From: Massilia putida
GTDB taxonomy: Bacteria; Pseudomonadota; Gammaproteobacteria; Burkholderiales; Burkholderiaceae_D
Reading direction: 5' to 3'
DNA: 64,000 nt
Assembly: GCF_001941825.1 (NCBI RefSeq)
Contig: NZ_CP019038.1
Span: 2,666,001-2,730,000, forward strand
The translations under genes were made by a program, and so were the position numbers. Under the pieces are notes generated by a model. The model was not told the DNA's origin. It saw nothing but the letters and a program-made list of their open reading frames with translations, and did not search any database. This document shows, in pieces, positions 27,608-37,639 of this stretch. Numbering within the stretch: the stretch's first letter is position 1; each line of letters opens with the position of its first letter.

Positions 27608-29479
27608 ATGAGCAAGGAATCCATCAGCGGCCTGATCCTCGCCGGCGGCCGCGGCACGCGCATGGGCCACGTCGACAAGGGCCTGCAGCCGTTCGGCGGC
27701 ACCACGATGGCGGCGCATGTGCTGGCGCGCCTCGAACCGCAGGTCGCGACGGTCGCCATCAACGCCAATCGCAACCTGGACGCCTACGCGGCCTATGGCG
27801 TGCCCGTCTGGCCGGACGACACGCCGGACTACGCGGGCCCGCTTGCGGGCCTGCAGGCGGGGCTGCGCCGCTGCGCGACCACGTATCTGCTCACGGCGCC
27901 GTGCGATTCGCCGTTCCTGCCGGCCGACCTGGCCGAACGCCTGGAGGGCGGGCTGCGCGCGAACGACGCCGACCTCGCCGTCGCCGTCACCGAGGAAGAC
28001 GGCCGGCGCCAGGTCCATCCCGTGTTCTGCCTGCTGAAAGCCAGCCTGGAACCGGTGCTGTCGGCCTACCTGGACGGCGGCGGGCGGCGCATGGATGGCT
28101 GGTACCCGCAGATCAAGGTGGCCGAGGTCGTGTTCGACGATGCCGACGCCTTCCGCAACATCAACACGCTGGACGAGCTGCGCCAGCTCGACACGAAGCC
28201 GTCCGCGCCGCGGCTGGCCGACGTCGTCAGCTGTTTGTCCGCGTACGATCCGGACGCCCTGCCCGTGCGCGACGCCCAACGCATCATCCGCGAATTCGTC
28301 ACGCCCGTGCGCGCGACGGAGATGGTGGCGTTGCGCGCCGCGCTGGGCCGCGTGCTCGCGGCCGACATCACCTCGCCGATCGACGTGCCGTCCCACGACA
28401 ACTCGGCGATGGACGGCTACGCGCTGCGCGGCGCCGACCTGCCGGCGGACGCGCCTGCGCGCCTGCGCGTGATCGGCACGGCGTACGCCGGCCGCCCCTT
28501 CGGCGGCGCGCCGCAACCGGGCGAATGCGTGCGCATCATGACGGGTGCCGTGATGCCCGCCGGCTGCGACAGCGTCGTGCCGCAGGAATTCGTCAGCGTC
28601 GAGGACGACACGATGATCATCGCGCCGGGCACCATCCGCGCGGGCGACAACCGCCGCCTGGCCGGCGAAGACCTCAAGGCCGGCAGCGCGGCCCTCCGCG
28701 CCGGGAAGATCGTGCGGCCGGCCGACCTCGGACTGCTCGCGTCGCTGGGCGTGGCGGAAGTGCCCGTGCAACGCCGCCTGCGCGTGGCGTTCTTCTCGAC
28801 CGGCGACGAACTGCGCTCGATCGGCCAGCCGCTGGACGAGGGTTGCGTCTACGACAGCAACCGCTACACGATCTACGGCATGCTGCAGCGCCTGGGTTGC
28901 GACCTGATCGACATGGGCGTGATGCGCGACGATCCGCGGGCGCTGGAACAGGCCTTGCGCGACGCGTGCGAGAACGCCGACGCCATCATCACGTCGGGCG
29001 GCGTCTCGGTCGGCGCGGCCGATTACACGAAGCAGATCATGGCGCGGCTGGGCGACGTCACGTTCTGGAAGATCGGCATGCGCCCGGGCCGCCCGCTGGC
29101 CTTCGGCCGCATCCACTCGAACGGCCGCAGCGCCTTGTTGTTCGGGCTGCCGGGCAATCCGGTGGCGGTGATGGTGTCGTTCTACTTCTTCGCGCGCGAC
29201 GCGCTGCTGCGCATGATGGGGGCCGATGCGCCCTTGGCCCTGATGCGCGCGCGATCGAACGCCACGATCCGCAAGAAGCCGGGCCGCACGGAATACCAGC
29301 GCGGCTTGCTCGAGCGCGACGCGGACGGCCAGCCGACCGTCACGATCACGGGATCGCAGGGGTCGGGCATTCTGCGCTCGATGTCGGAGGCGAATTGCAT
29401 GGTGGTGCTGCATGATGAGCAGGGAACCGTGCAGGCCGGCGACATGGTCGACGTTTTATTATTCGAGGGTTTGATTTGA
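27608..29479 (+). CDS. Fused MobA-MoeA molybdenum cofactor enzyme
   Basis: 623 residues, two enzymes in one chain. Residues 1-195 are MobA, which attaches GMP to Mo-molybdopterin: LILAGGRGTRMGHVDKGLQPFGG, TAPCDSPFLP, FRNINTLDEL. Residues from about 203 are MoeA, which inserts molybdate: DNSAMDGYALRG, RIMTGAVMPAGCDSVVPQE, FSTGDELRSIG, DAIITSGGVSVGAADY, GLPGNPVAV. The two are joined by only a few residues and no ATG or Shine-Dalgarno lies at the junction, so this looks like a true fusion rather than two overlapping genes. All expected motifs are intact. A 14-bp hairpin follows. Confidence 0.93.
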   Translation: MSKESISGLILAGGRGTRMGHVDKGLQPFGGTTMAAHVLARLEPQVATVAINANRNLDAYAAYGVPVWPDDTPDYAGPLAGLQAGLRRCATTYLLTAPCDSPFLPADLAERLEGGLRANDADLAVAVTEEDGRRQVHPVFCLLKASLEPVLSAYLDGGGRRMDGWYPQIKVAEVVFDDADAFRNINTLDELRQLDTKPSAPRLADVVSCLSAYDPDALPVRDAQRIIREFVTPVRATEMVALRAALGRVLAADITSPIDVPSHDNSAMDGYALRGADLPADAPARLRVIGTAYAGRPFGGAPQPGECVRIMTGAVMPAGCDSVVPQEFVSVEDDTMIIAPGTIRAGDNRRLAGEDLKAGSAALRAGKIVRPADLGLLASLGVAEVPVQRRLRVAFFSTGDELRSIGQPLDEGCVYDSNRYTIYGMLQRLGCDLIDMGVMRDDPRALEQALRDACENADAIITSGGVSVGAADYTKQIMARLGDVTFWKIGMRPGRPLAFGRIHSNGRSALLFGLPGNPVAVMVSFYFFARDALLRMMGADAPLALMRARSNATIRKKPGRTEYQRGLLERDADGQPTVTITGSQGSGILRSMSEANCMVVLHDEQGTVQAGDMVDVLLFEGLI

Positions 29480-29515
29480 ACGATTGAATGCGGTAGGCAC
29501 GCCGCATTCAATCGT
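29480..29515. terminator. Hairpin shared by convergent mobA-moeA and rmuC
   Basis: ACGATTGAATGCGG-TAGGCACG-CCGCATTCAATCGT: fourteen perfect base pairs with an 8-base loop, beginning with the last bases of the mobA-moeA stop region and covering the rmuC stop codon. There is no T-run, so it may act as a 3' end stabiliser for both mRNAs as much as a terminator. Confidence 0.65.
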
Positions 29516-30833
29516 CGCCATCGACGTTCGACGCACCCAACATCAACTGCGCCGCCTCGCTCGGCAACGCCTCCACCGACTTGAGCTTGCGCGCCATCTG
29601 GCGGCTGCGCACCTCGGCGCTTTCGATGTTCTTCGCGGCGCGTTCCAAGGTCAGCTTGGTCTGCGCCAGCACGTCGCCGAACTTGCCGAACTCGGTCTTC
29701 ACGGCGCCCAGCACCTGCCACACTTCGGACGAGCGCTTTTCCAGCGCCAGCGTGCGGAAGCCCATCTGCAGGCTGTTGAGCAGCGCCGCCAATGTCGACG
29801 GCCCCGCGATCGTCACGCGCAACGTGCGCTGCAGCTCGTCGGCCAGACCGGGGCGGCGCATCACTTCGGCGTACAGGCCCTCGGTGGGCAGGAACAGGAT
29901 GGCGAAATCCGTCGTCGCCGGCGGCGCGAGGTATTTGTCGCAGATGGTTTTCGCCTCGCCGCGCACGGCGCGTTCCAGCTCCGCGCCCGCGCGCGCGACG
30001 CCGTCGGCATCGCCCTGGTCGGCCGCTTCCAACAGGCGTTCGTACTGCTCTTTCGGGAACTTGGCGTCGATGGGCAGCCACAGCGGAGGACCGCCGTCGA
30101 CGACGCCCGGCAGCTTGATCGCGAATTCCACCCGCGCGTTCGAGCCGCGTACCGTCTCGACGTTCTTGGCATACTGGTCGACGGTGAGCACCTGCTCGAG
30201 CAGCATCTCGAGCTGCACTTCGCCCCACGTGCCGCGCGTCTTCACGTTGACGAGCACGCGCTTCAAATCGCCCACGCCCACGGCCAGCTGCTGCATCTCG
30301 CCCAGGCCCTGGTGCACCTTTTCCAGGCGGTCGGACACCTGGCGGAACGATTCCGTCAGCCGCGTCTCCAGCGTCGCGTGCAGCTTTTCGTCGACGGTCT
30401 GGCGCATCTCCTCGAGACGCTTGGCGTTATCGCTCTGCAGGTCGCGGATCTTCGTCTCGAGCGTCGCGCGGATCTCCAGCATGCGCTGCGCGTTCGATTC
30501 CGTCAGGTTCGCCAGCGCGCCGTTCAAGGTGTCGGAAAAACGCTTGAGCGCGCGCGCCTGTTCCTCGCGGCCGCCCTGGGAATTCAACTGGATCTGATGG
30601 CGCATGCCGTCCAGCTGCTGCACGGTGGCGGCCTGGTTTTGCGCGAGGTGCGCGGCCAGTTCCTGGCGCGTGGACTGTGCGCTGTTCTGCAATTCCTGGC
30701 GCAGCTCGCGCTCCAGGCGTTCGAAGGCGTGGCGCTCGTCGCCGCCACGCCGCGCACGCGTCAACAGGACGACCTGCAGGCCGAGCACGGCCAGCAGCGC
30801 CACCGCAAGCACGATGAATTCGAGGGTCGACAT
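29508..30833 (-). CDS. rmuC: DNA recombination protein RmuC
   Basis: 441 residues. RmuC limits recombination at inverted repeats in E. coli; its C-terminal domain belongs to a nuclease-like fold. One N-terminal membrane segment (EFIVLAVALLAVLGLQVVLL) is followed by a long coiled coil (about 30-190, rich in Gln/Glu/Arg) and the RmuC domain with GTWGEVQLEMLLEQVL, LPIDAKFPKEQYERLLE, TDFAILFLPTEGLYAEV and AGPSTLAALLNSLQMGF. Length is normal. It reads toward the convergent Moco operon and is 16 nt downstream of the globin gene. Confidence 0.94.
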   Translation of the reverse strand: MSTLEFIVLAVALLAVLGLQVVLLTRARRGGDERHAFERLERELRQELQNSAQSTRQELAAHLAQNQAATVQQLDGMRHQIQLNSQGGREEQARALKRFSDTLNGALANLTESNAQRMLEIRATLETKIRDLQSDNAKRLEEMRQTVDEKLHATLETRLTESFRQVSDRLEKVHQGLGEMQQLAVGVGDLKRVLVNVKTRGTWGEVQLEMLLEQVLTVDQYAKNVETVRGSNARVEFAIKLPGVVDGGPPLWLPIDAKFPKEQYERLLEAADQGDADGVARAGAELERAVRGEAKTICDKYLAPPATTDFAILFLPTEGLYAEVMRRPGLADELQRTLRVTIAGPSTLAALLNSLQMGFRTLALEKRSSEVWQVLGAVKTEFGKFGDVLAQTKLTLERAAKNIESAEVRSRQMARKLKSVEALPSEAAQLMLGASNVDGDD

Positions 30834-30849
30834 CTGTGTCAGTGCGCGC

Positions 30850-31287
30850 TCAGTGTGGTCGATTCCGCATCCAGTCCGCCGTCTGATAAAAGGATTGCAT
30901 CAGCGCGAGGCGCAGGTCGTAGTCGTAGCCGAGATCTTCCAGCGCCATCGCCATGCAGCGCAGCCACTGGTCGCGCTCGGACGTGCCGATCGCGAACGGC
31001 AAGTGACGCGCGCGCAGCATCGGATGGCCGTAGCGTTCGATGAAGAGGTTCGGCCCGCCCATCCAGCCGGACAGGAACATGAACAGCTTGTCGCGCGAGC
31101 TGTCGTTGGGGACGGGGTGCATCGCGTGGATGCCGGCGAAATCCGGCTCCAGTTGCATCAGGTCGTAGAAACGGTCGACCAGTTCGCGCAGGCGGGTTTC
31201 GCCGCCGATGATCTCGTACAGGCTGCGGGTCTCTTCCTGCGGTTCCTGCGCGTCCTGGGAATCTTGGGGTGCATGGGTATCGGACAT
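30850..31287 (-). CDS. Group II truncated hemoglobin
   Basis: 145 residues. A 2-on-2 globin of the trHbO type, probably handling oxygen, NO or peroxide. After a Gln/Glu-rich 20-residue tail come YEIIGGETRLRELVDRFYDLM, FLSGWMGGPNLFIERYGHPMLRARHLPFAIG (proximal His in RARHLPF) and the conserved Trp in RDQWLRCM. In operon order with rmuC, 16 nt apart; a functional link is not evident. Confidence 0.92.
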   Translation of the reverse strand: MSDTHAPQDSQDAQEPQEETRSLYEIIGGETRLRELVDRFYDLMQLEPDFAGIHAMHPVPNDSSRDKLFMFLSGWMGGPNLFIERYGHPMLRARHLPFAIGTSERDQWLRCMAMALEDLGYDYDLRLALMQSFYQTADWMRNRPH

Positions 31288-31324
31288 TCATCCATGATAG
31301 CGCAACGCACGCACCACGGGTATG

Positions 31325-33856
31325 TCAGGCCTCCCGTAAGGTCTGCAACGGTGGCTGCCGCAACACATTACGCAACCCGAGCCAGCCGCCGACGAGCGCA
31401 CACACGGCCCCCACGACCAGCCCCGCGACCCACACCTGCGGATCGAACGTCCATGGAAACTTGAATTGGTATGTGGCCAACGCCCAGCCCAGCGCCGCCG
31501 CGCCCGATGCCGCCAGCAGGCCGGACAAGCCGCCGACCAGCACGAACTCGATGCGCTGCGCCTGCGCCAGCTGGCCGCGCGTGGCGCCCAGCGCGCGCAG
31601 CAGGCCCGCTTCGCGCGTGCGCTCGGCCTGCGATCCCATCAGCGCCGCGTACAGCACGAGCACGCCCGAGGCCAAGGTGAACAGGAACAGGAATTCCACG
31701 GCGACGACGACCTGGTCGAGCACTTCCTGCACCTGGCGGATGATGCCGCTGACGTCGATGACGGTGAGGTTCGGCCACGCGCGCGTCAGCGTGTTGGCCA
31801 GCCCGATGCCGCGCGCCGGCAGGTGAAACGCCGTCATGTACGTCGTCGGCGCGCCCTCCATCGCGGCCGGATTGATGATGACGAAGAAGTTGGCGCGCAT
31901 CGATCCCCATTCCAGCTTGCGCAGGCTCGTGATCTTCGCGTCGACGATCTGGCCGCCCATATCGAAGCGCATCGTGTCGCCCAACCTGAGGCGCAGCGTG
32001 TTCGCCAGACCCTGCTCCACGGACGCTTCCGCCACGCCCGGCGCGTCGCGGTACCAGCGGCCTTGCACGATCTCGTTCGACGCCGGCAGGTCGTTCGTGG
32101 ACGACAGGTTGAATTCGCGCTCGGCAAGGCCTTTCGCACGCTCGTCCGTGTACGTGGTCGCCGTGACAGCGTTGCCGTTCACGGCGACGAGGCGGCCGCG
32201 GATCATCGGGTACAAGGTGACGTCGCGCACCCCGGCCGCGCGGATCGTGCGTGCGACGCCGTCGCGCTGGTCGGGCTGGATGTTGATGATGAAACGGTTC
32301 GGCGCATCGGGCGGCGTGGCCAGGCGCCAGGCCGCCATCAGGTCGCCGCGCACGACGGTCAGCACGAGCAGCGCCATCAGGCCCAGCGACAGCGACACGA
32401 TCTGCACGACCGTCGCGCCGGGACGCCGCTGCAGCGACGTGATCGCGAAACGCCAGCCCTGGTGGCGGAACGCGCCGCGCAGGCGGCGCAAGCCGAAGAG
32501 CGCGAGCCAGCCGACGAGCGCGAACAGGCCGAACGCGCCGCCGAAGCCGCCGGCCGTGAGCAATGCGAGCTGCAGGTCGCCGGCTTGCCACAGCAGCAGG
32601 CCGGCGAAGACCGCCGTACCGAGGCCGTACGTGGCCAGCGCGAGCGGCTTCGGCGCGGCCTGCTCGCGCCGGATCACGCGGTTGTGCGGCACGTTGCGCA
32701 GCTGCAGGACCGGCGGCAGCGCGAAGCCCACGAGCAGCAGCATGCCGGTGGCGACGCCTTGCAGCGCGGGCAGCGGCGACACGGGCGGCAGCTCGGCGGG
32801 GATCAGGCTCTTGACCATTTCGAGCAGCACGAAGTGGGCGCCGAAACCGACGAGTACCCCGAGCACGCTGCCCGCGAGGCCGACGATGGCGAATTCGATG
32901 AGGAACAGCAGCCCGACCTCGTTCTGCGTCATGCCGAGGCAGCGCAGCATGGCGCAGGCGTCCAGGTGGCGCTGCATGAAGCGGCGCGCGGCCATCGCGA
33001 CGGCCACCGCGGCCAGCATCGCCGACAGCAGGCCGACGAGCGACAGGAAGCGCTCGGCGCGGTCGATCGTCGAGCGCATCTCGGGGCGGCCGTTTTCCAG
33101 CGTCTCGATGCGCACGCCGCGCACGTTGTCGCTGGCGATGCGCGCACGCAGCCAGCGCTCGTAATCCGCGACCGCGGCCTGGTCGTCGGGCGACTTCGCC
33201 GCCACCTGCATGCGGTACGTCACGCGCGCATAATTGTCGACGAGGCCCGTGGCTTTCAGGTCGGCCAGCGCCAGCATCACGCGCGGCGCGAAGTTGGCGA
33301 ACGACGCGCCGCGGTCCGGTTCCGAGGCGATCAGGCGCGCGACCTTGAAGCTTTTATCGCCCAGCTGGATCGTCGAGCCGACCTTGATCCGCAGCGGCGG
33401 CAGCAGGTTGACGTCGACCCAGACCGTGCCGGGGGCCGGCGTGTCGTGCGTGATGTCGCCGAGGGCTTCGCTGGCATCAATCGGACTCGTCGTCACGCGC
33501 ATGGCGCCGCGCAGCGGATAGCCCGTCGACACGGCCTTCACGGACGCCAGCAACGCCTGCGACGCGTCGCCCTGCCCCGCCTGCGCCATGCTGGGAAACG
33601 TCACCGTATCGGCCAGCACCAGGCCGCGCCGCGCCGCTTCATCGCGCCAGTCCTGGGACAGCGGCTGGTCGGCGTTCACGAGCAGGTCGGCGCCGAGCAG
33701 CTGGCGGGCGTCTCGGTTCAGGCCAGCGCGCATGCGGTCGACGAAGAAGCCGACGGCTGCCAGCGCCGACACCGCGACCACCAGCGCCACCAGCAGGAAG
33801 CGCAGTTCGCCGGCGCGCCAGTCGCGTGCGGTCATGCGCAGGGATTGGCTCAGCAT
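31325..33856 (-). CDS. FtsX-like ABC transporter permease, YbbP type
   Basis: 843 residues with about ten membrane segments and two large periplasmic regions, the layout of YbbP-type permeases that work with an ABC ATPase on lipids or lipoproteins. Start MLSQSLRMTARDWRAGELRFLLVALVVAVSALAAVGFFVDRM; a central membrane bundle with FLSLVGLLSAMLAAVAVAMAARRF, and a C-terminal FtsX domain ending in the LRALGATRGQLAQAQ coupling-helix motif. The frame is open to 34471, but that part lies on top of the adenine deaminase gene; ATG 33856, 5 nt after that gene, is correct. No ATPase (YbbA) gene is in the window, which is unusual. Confidence 0.88.
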   Translation of the reverse strand: MLSQSLRMTARDWRAGELRFLLVALVVAVSALAAVGFFVDRMRAGLNRDARQLLGADLLVNADQPLSQDWRDEAARRGLVLADTVTFPSMAQAGQGDASQALLASVKAVSTGYPLRGAMRVTTSPIDASEALGDITHDTPAPGTVWVDVNLLPPLRIKVGSTIQLGDKSFKVARLIASEPDRGASFANFAPRVMLALADLKATGLVDNYARVTYRMQVAAKSPDDQAAVADYERWLRARIASDNVRGVRIETLENGRPEMRSTIDRAERFLSLVGLLSAMLAAVAVAMAARRFMQRHLDACAMLRCLGMTQNEVGLLFLIEFAIVGLAGSVLGVLVGFGAHFVLLEMVKSLIPAELPPVSPLPALQGVATGMLLLVGFALPPVLQLRNVPHNRVIRREQAAPKPLALATYGLGTAVFAGLLLWQAGDLQLALLTAGGFGGAFGLFALVGWLALFGLRRLRGAFRHQGWRFAITSLQRRPGATVVQIVSLSLGLMALLVLTVVRGDLMAAWRLATPPDAPNRFIINIQPDQRDGVARTIRAAGVRDVTLYPMIRGRLVAVNGNAVTATTYTDERAKGLAEREFNLSSTNDLPASNEIVQGRWYRDAPGVAEASVEQGLANTLRLRLGDTMRFDMGGQIVDAKITSLRKLEWGSMRANFFVIINPAAMEGAPTTYMTAFHLPARGIGLANTLTRAWPNLTVIDVSGIIRQVQEVLDQVVVAVEFLFLFTLASGVLVLYAALMGSQAERTREAGLLRALGATRGQLAQAQRIEFVLVGGLSGLLAASGAAALGWALATYQFKFPWTFDPQVWVAGLVVGAVCALVGGWLGLRNVLRQPPLQTLREA

Positions 33857-33861
33857 GGTCG

Positions 33862-34935
<1,074 letters not shown>

Positions 34936-35189
34936 TCATTTCACTGGAGAATTCCAGGGTATATCGCTGCGCCATACGCGTGCGCCACTGCTTAGCAAGA
35001 TGGTGCACTATTTACTTACCAATTAATAAACACGATTGTGGCTGACGGGATCAAGAATCCTGTTTGGAAATCATGTCGATATTACCAAAACAGGTGTAAA
35101 GACAATGTTCGCAATCCTATTTAAAATGGTTATTTTCTTATTTGTTTCAATGACTTAGCAAAACGACGCACAAGTGCACGACACTGTTT

Positions 35190-35218
35190 TGACTTCGAGA
35201 ACTAATAGGCAGATAATA
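35190..35218 (+). promoter_or_regulatory. Sigma-70-like promoter of prkA
   Basis: TTGACT (35190-35195), 17-nt spacer, GATAAT (35213-35218). Transcription would start near 35225, leaving a leader of about 265 nt before the prkA ATG. No GG-N10-GC sigma-54 element was seen in the 600 bp gap although the E. coli homologue responds to nitrogen starvation. Confidence 0.65.
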
Positions 35219-35264
35219 AATTTCATAAGCGTAAGAAGACGCTCTCAGCGGGCGCTAACAAACC

Positions 35265-35490
35265 GGCGAGGGACCTCGCCACCAGCGCGGATCCACGAAC
35301 AGCGGGCTCCACGAGGTCCCGGTGAAACCGGATGAAAACAAAGAACATCGCCCTTCGTTTTGTGTCAGATCTTCTGACCCCAAAACAGACGGCGACCCCA
35401 ACAAGAACACCTGCCAAAACCGGGGCTTGGGCGGCCATCCTAGTAGGCCGCCGGACAGTGATCAGTGTTAGCACATTAGAGGACATTCAC
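35265..35490 (+). ncRNA. Hairpin-rich 5' leader of prkA, candidate cis-regulatory RNA
   Basis: Five helices can be drawn. GGCGAG-GGAC-CTCGCC (35265-35280) competes with a longer pairing of GGGACCTCG (35270-35278) to CGAGGTCCC (35312-35320). CCGGT-GAA-ACCGG (35319-35331) follows, then GTCAGA-TCT-TCTGAC around 35363-35378, and GGCGGCC paired to GGCCGCC around an ATCCTAGTA loop (about 35430-35452) some 25 nt before the AGAGGA Shine-Dalgarno. The mutually exclusive first pair is what a switch would need. An ATG at 35332 is in frame with prkA and would add 53 residues, but it has no good ribosome site. No known riboswitch class was recognised. Confidence 0.45.
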
Positions 35491-37413
35491 ATGACCATTT
35501 TTGATAACTACGCAGCCCGCTATGAGCGTACCCGGGAAGAGGAATACTCCCTGTCTGAGTACCTTCAGCTTTGCAAAAAAGATCCCCTGACTTACGCCAG
35601 CGCTCCCGAGCGCATGCTGGCCGCAATCGGCGAACCCACCCTGGTCGACACCCGCCTCGACCCGCGCCTGTCGCGCATCTTCGCCAACAAGGTCATCAAG
35701 GTTTATCCCGCTTTCCGTGAGTTCTACGGCATGGAGGAAGTGATCGAACAGGTCGTTTCCTATTTCCGTCACGCGGCCCAGGGCCTCGAAGAGCGCAAGC
35801 AGATTCTTTATCTGCTGGGACCGGTCGGCGGCGGCAAATCGTCCATCGCGGAAAAACTGAAGCACCTGATGGAACAGGTGCCGTTCTATGCGCTGAAAGG
35901 CTCGCCGGTGAACGAATCGCCGCTCGGCCTGTTCAACGAGGAAGAGGACGGCGCCATCCTCGAAGAAGACTACGGCATCCCGCGCCGCTTCCTGCGCGCG
36001 ATTCCGAGCCCGTGGGCCGTGAAGCGTCTGCACGAATACGGCGGCGACATCAACAAGTTCCGCGTCGTCAAACGCTATCCGTCGATCCTCAAGCAGGTCG
36101 CGATCTCGAAGACGGAACCGGGCGACGAAAACAACCAGGATATTTCTTCGCTGGTCGGCAAGGTCGACATCCGCAAACTGGAAGACTACGCGCAGGACGA
36201 TCCGGATGCGTACAGCTATTCCGGCGGCCTGTGCCTGGCGAACCAGGGCCTGATGGAATTCGTCGAGATGTTCAAGGCGCCCATCAAAGTGCTGCACCCG
36301 CTGCTGACGGCGACGCAGGAAGGCAATTACAAGGGCACCGAGGGCTTCGGCGCGATCCCGTTCGAAGGCATCATCCTGGCGCACTCGAACGAATCGGAGT
36401 GGAAGACCTTCCGCAACAACCGCAACAACGAGGCATTCCTCGACCGTATCTATATCGTCAAGGTGCCCTACTGCCTGCGTGTGTCGGACGAGATCAAGAT
36501 CTACGACAAGCTGCTGCGCAATTCCTCGCTGGATAAAGCGCCATGCGCACCGGGGACGCTGCGCATGATGGCCCAGTTCGCGATCCTGTCGCGCCTGAAG
36601 GATCCGGAAAACTCGAGCATCTATTCGAAGATGCTGGTCTACGACGGCGAGAACCTCAAGGACACCGATCCCAAGGCCAAGTCGCTGCACGAATACGTCG
36701 ACTATGCCGGCGTGGACGAAGGCATGAACGGCCTGTCGACCCGCTTCGCCTTCAAGATCCTGTCCAAGGTCTTCAACTTCGACAATACCGAAGTGGCGGC
36801 GAACCCGGTGCACCTGCTGTATGTGCTGGAACAGCAGATCGAGCGCGAGCAATTCCCGGGCGAGACCGAGCAGCGCTACATGTCGTATATCAAGGAGCAC
36901 CTGGCGAACCGCTACGTCGACTTCATCGGCAAGGAGATCCAGACGGCCTACCTGGAAAGCTATTCCGAGTATGGCCAGAACATCTTCGACCGCTATGTCA
37001 CGTTCGCCGATTTCTGGATCCAGGACCAGGAATTCCGCGATCCGGACACGGGCGAGAGCTTCGACCGCGAGACGCTGAACGCCGAGCTCGAGAAGATCGA
37101 GAAGCCGGCCGGCATCTCGAACCCGAAGGATTTCCGCAACGAAATCGTCAACTTCGCGCTGCGCGCACGGGCGACGAACGGTGGCAAGAATCCTGCGTGG
37201 ACCAGCTATGAGAAGTTCCGCACCGTGATCGAGAAGAAAATGTTCTCGAATACCGAGGAACTGCTGCCGGTGATTTCGTTTAACGCGAAGGCCAGTGCCG
37301 AAGATGCAACCAAGCACGCCGACTTCGTTGCCCGTATGGTCGAAAAAGGCTATACGCCGAAACAGGTTCGTTTGTTATGCGAGTGGTACTTGCGCGTACG
37401 CAAGTCCTCATAA
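35491..37413 (+). CDS. prkA: PrkA-family serine protein kinase (YeaG)
   Basis: 640 residues, close to E. coli YeaG. PrkA combines an AAA+ ATPase part and a C-terminal kinase-like part and works in starvation and stationary-phase responses. Walker A is GPVGGGKSS near residue 110; further family segments are LYLLGP, FPKRYPSILKQ-like VVKRYPSILKQVAIS, the GLMEFVEMFKAPIKVLHPLLTATQEG block, NGLSTRFAFKILSKVFNF and a Lys-rich end. The ATG at 35491 with AGAGGA 8 nt upstream was chosen. First gene of prkA-yeaH-spoVR, the same trio that is coregulated in enterobacteria. Confidence 0.96.
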   Translation: MTIFDNYAARYERTREEEYSLSEYLQLCKKDPLTYASAPERMLAAIGEPTLVDTRLDPRLSRIFANKVIKVYPAFREFYGMEEVIEQVVSYFRHAAQGLEERKQILYLLGPVGGGKSSIAEKLKHLMEQVPFYALKGSPVNESPLGLFNEEEDGAILEEDYGIPRRFLRAIPSPWAVKRLHEYGGDINKFRVVKRYPSILKQVAISKTEPGDENNQDISSLVGKVDIRKLEDYAQDDPDAYSYSGGLCLANQGLMEFVEMFKAPIKVLHPLLTATQEGNYKGTEGFGAIPFEGIILAHSNESEWKTFRNNRNNEAFLDRIYIVKVPYCLRVSDEIKIYDKLLRNSSLDKAPCAPGTLRMMAQFAILSRLKDPENSSIYSKMLVYDGENLKDTDPKAKSLHEYVDYAGVDEGMNGLSTRFAFKILSKVFNFDNTEVAANPVHLLYVLEQQIEREQFPGETEQRYMSYIKEHLANRYVDFIGKEIQTAYLESYSEYGQNIFDRYVTFADFWIQDQEFRDPDTGESFDRETLNAELEKIEKPAGISNPKDFRNEIVNFALRARATNGGKNPAWTSYEKFRTVIEKKMFSNTEELLPVISFNAKASAEDATKHADFVARMVEKGYTPKQVRLLCEWYLRVRKSS

Positions 37414-37416
37414 AGG

Positions 37417-37592
37417 AAACCTGCACTCCGCGCAGTGTTTGCTTCGCGGGGGCGTGAGAAACCGTGGCGGACGGAAGCACAGGTGGCCGAGAAGCGCAGC
37501 CGTACTTGCGGTACGGCGAGCATCGCAGGCCGCCTGTGCGACGCGCAGCAGGTTTATCACGCCCCCCACTAAAGCGCGTTAATATGTGGGGG
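37417..37592 (+). ncRNA. Structured prkA-yeaH intercistronic element with possible pseudoknot
   Basis: Perfect complementary pairs: AAACCTGC (37417-37424) with GCAGGTTT (37548-37555); GGGGGCGTGA (37448-37457) with TCACGCCCCC (37557-37566); CACAGGTGGCC (37478-37488) with GGCCGCCTGTG (37528-37538, one G-U); and GCCGTAC (37499-37505) with GTACGGC (37511-37517). The first two cross, which defines a pseudoknot. The CCCCCAC at 37563-37569 can instead pair with GTGGGGG at 37586-37592, so two folds exclude each other. The yeaH Shine-Dalgarno lies about 35 nt further on. Could be a switch, an mRNA-processing element, or a dispersed genomic repeat. Confidence 0.5.
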
Positions 37593-37639
37593 ACCGGGAA
37601 GGAATCCGGCCCGCCGCGAATTTCAGCAGGAGGCCTGTT

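Noticed and set aside
35332..35490. 53-residue N-terminal extension of PrkA
   Set aside because: The upstream ATG has no good ribosome site, the added sequence is unlike PrkA proteins, and it lies in the hairpin-rich leader.
35476..37317. 613-codon minus-strand frame opposite prkA
   Set aside because: Shadow of the well-conserved PrkA coding sequence, without any family pattern.
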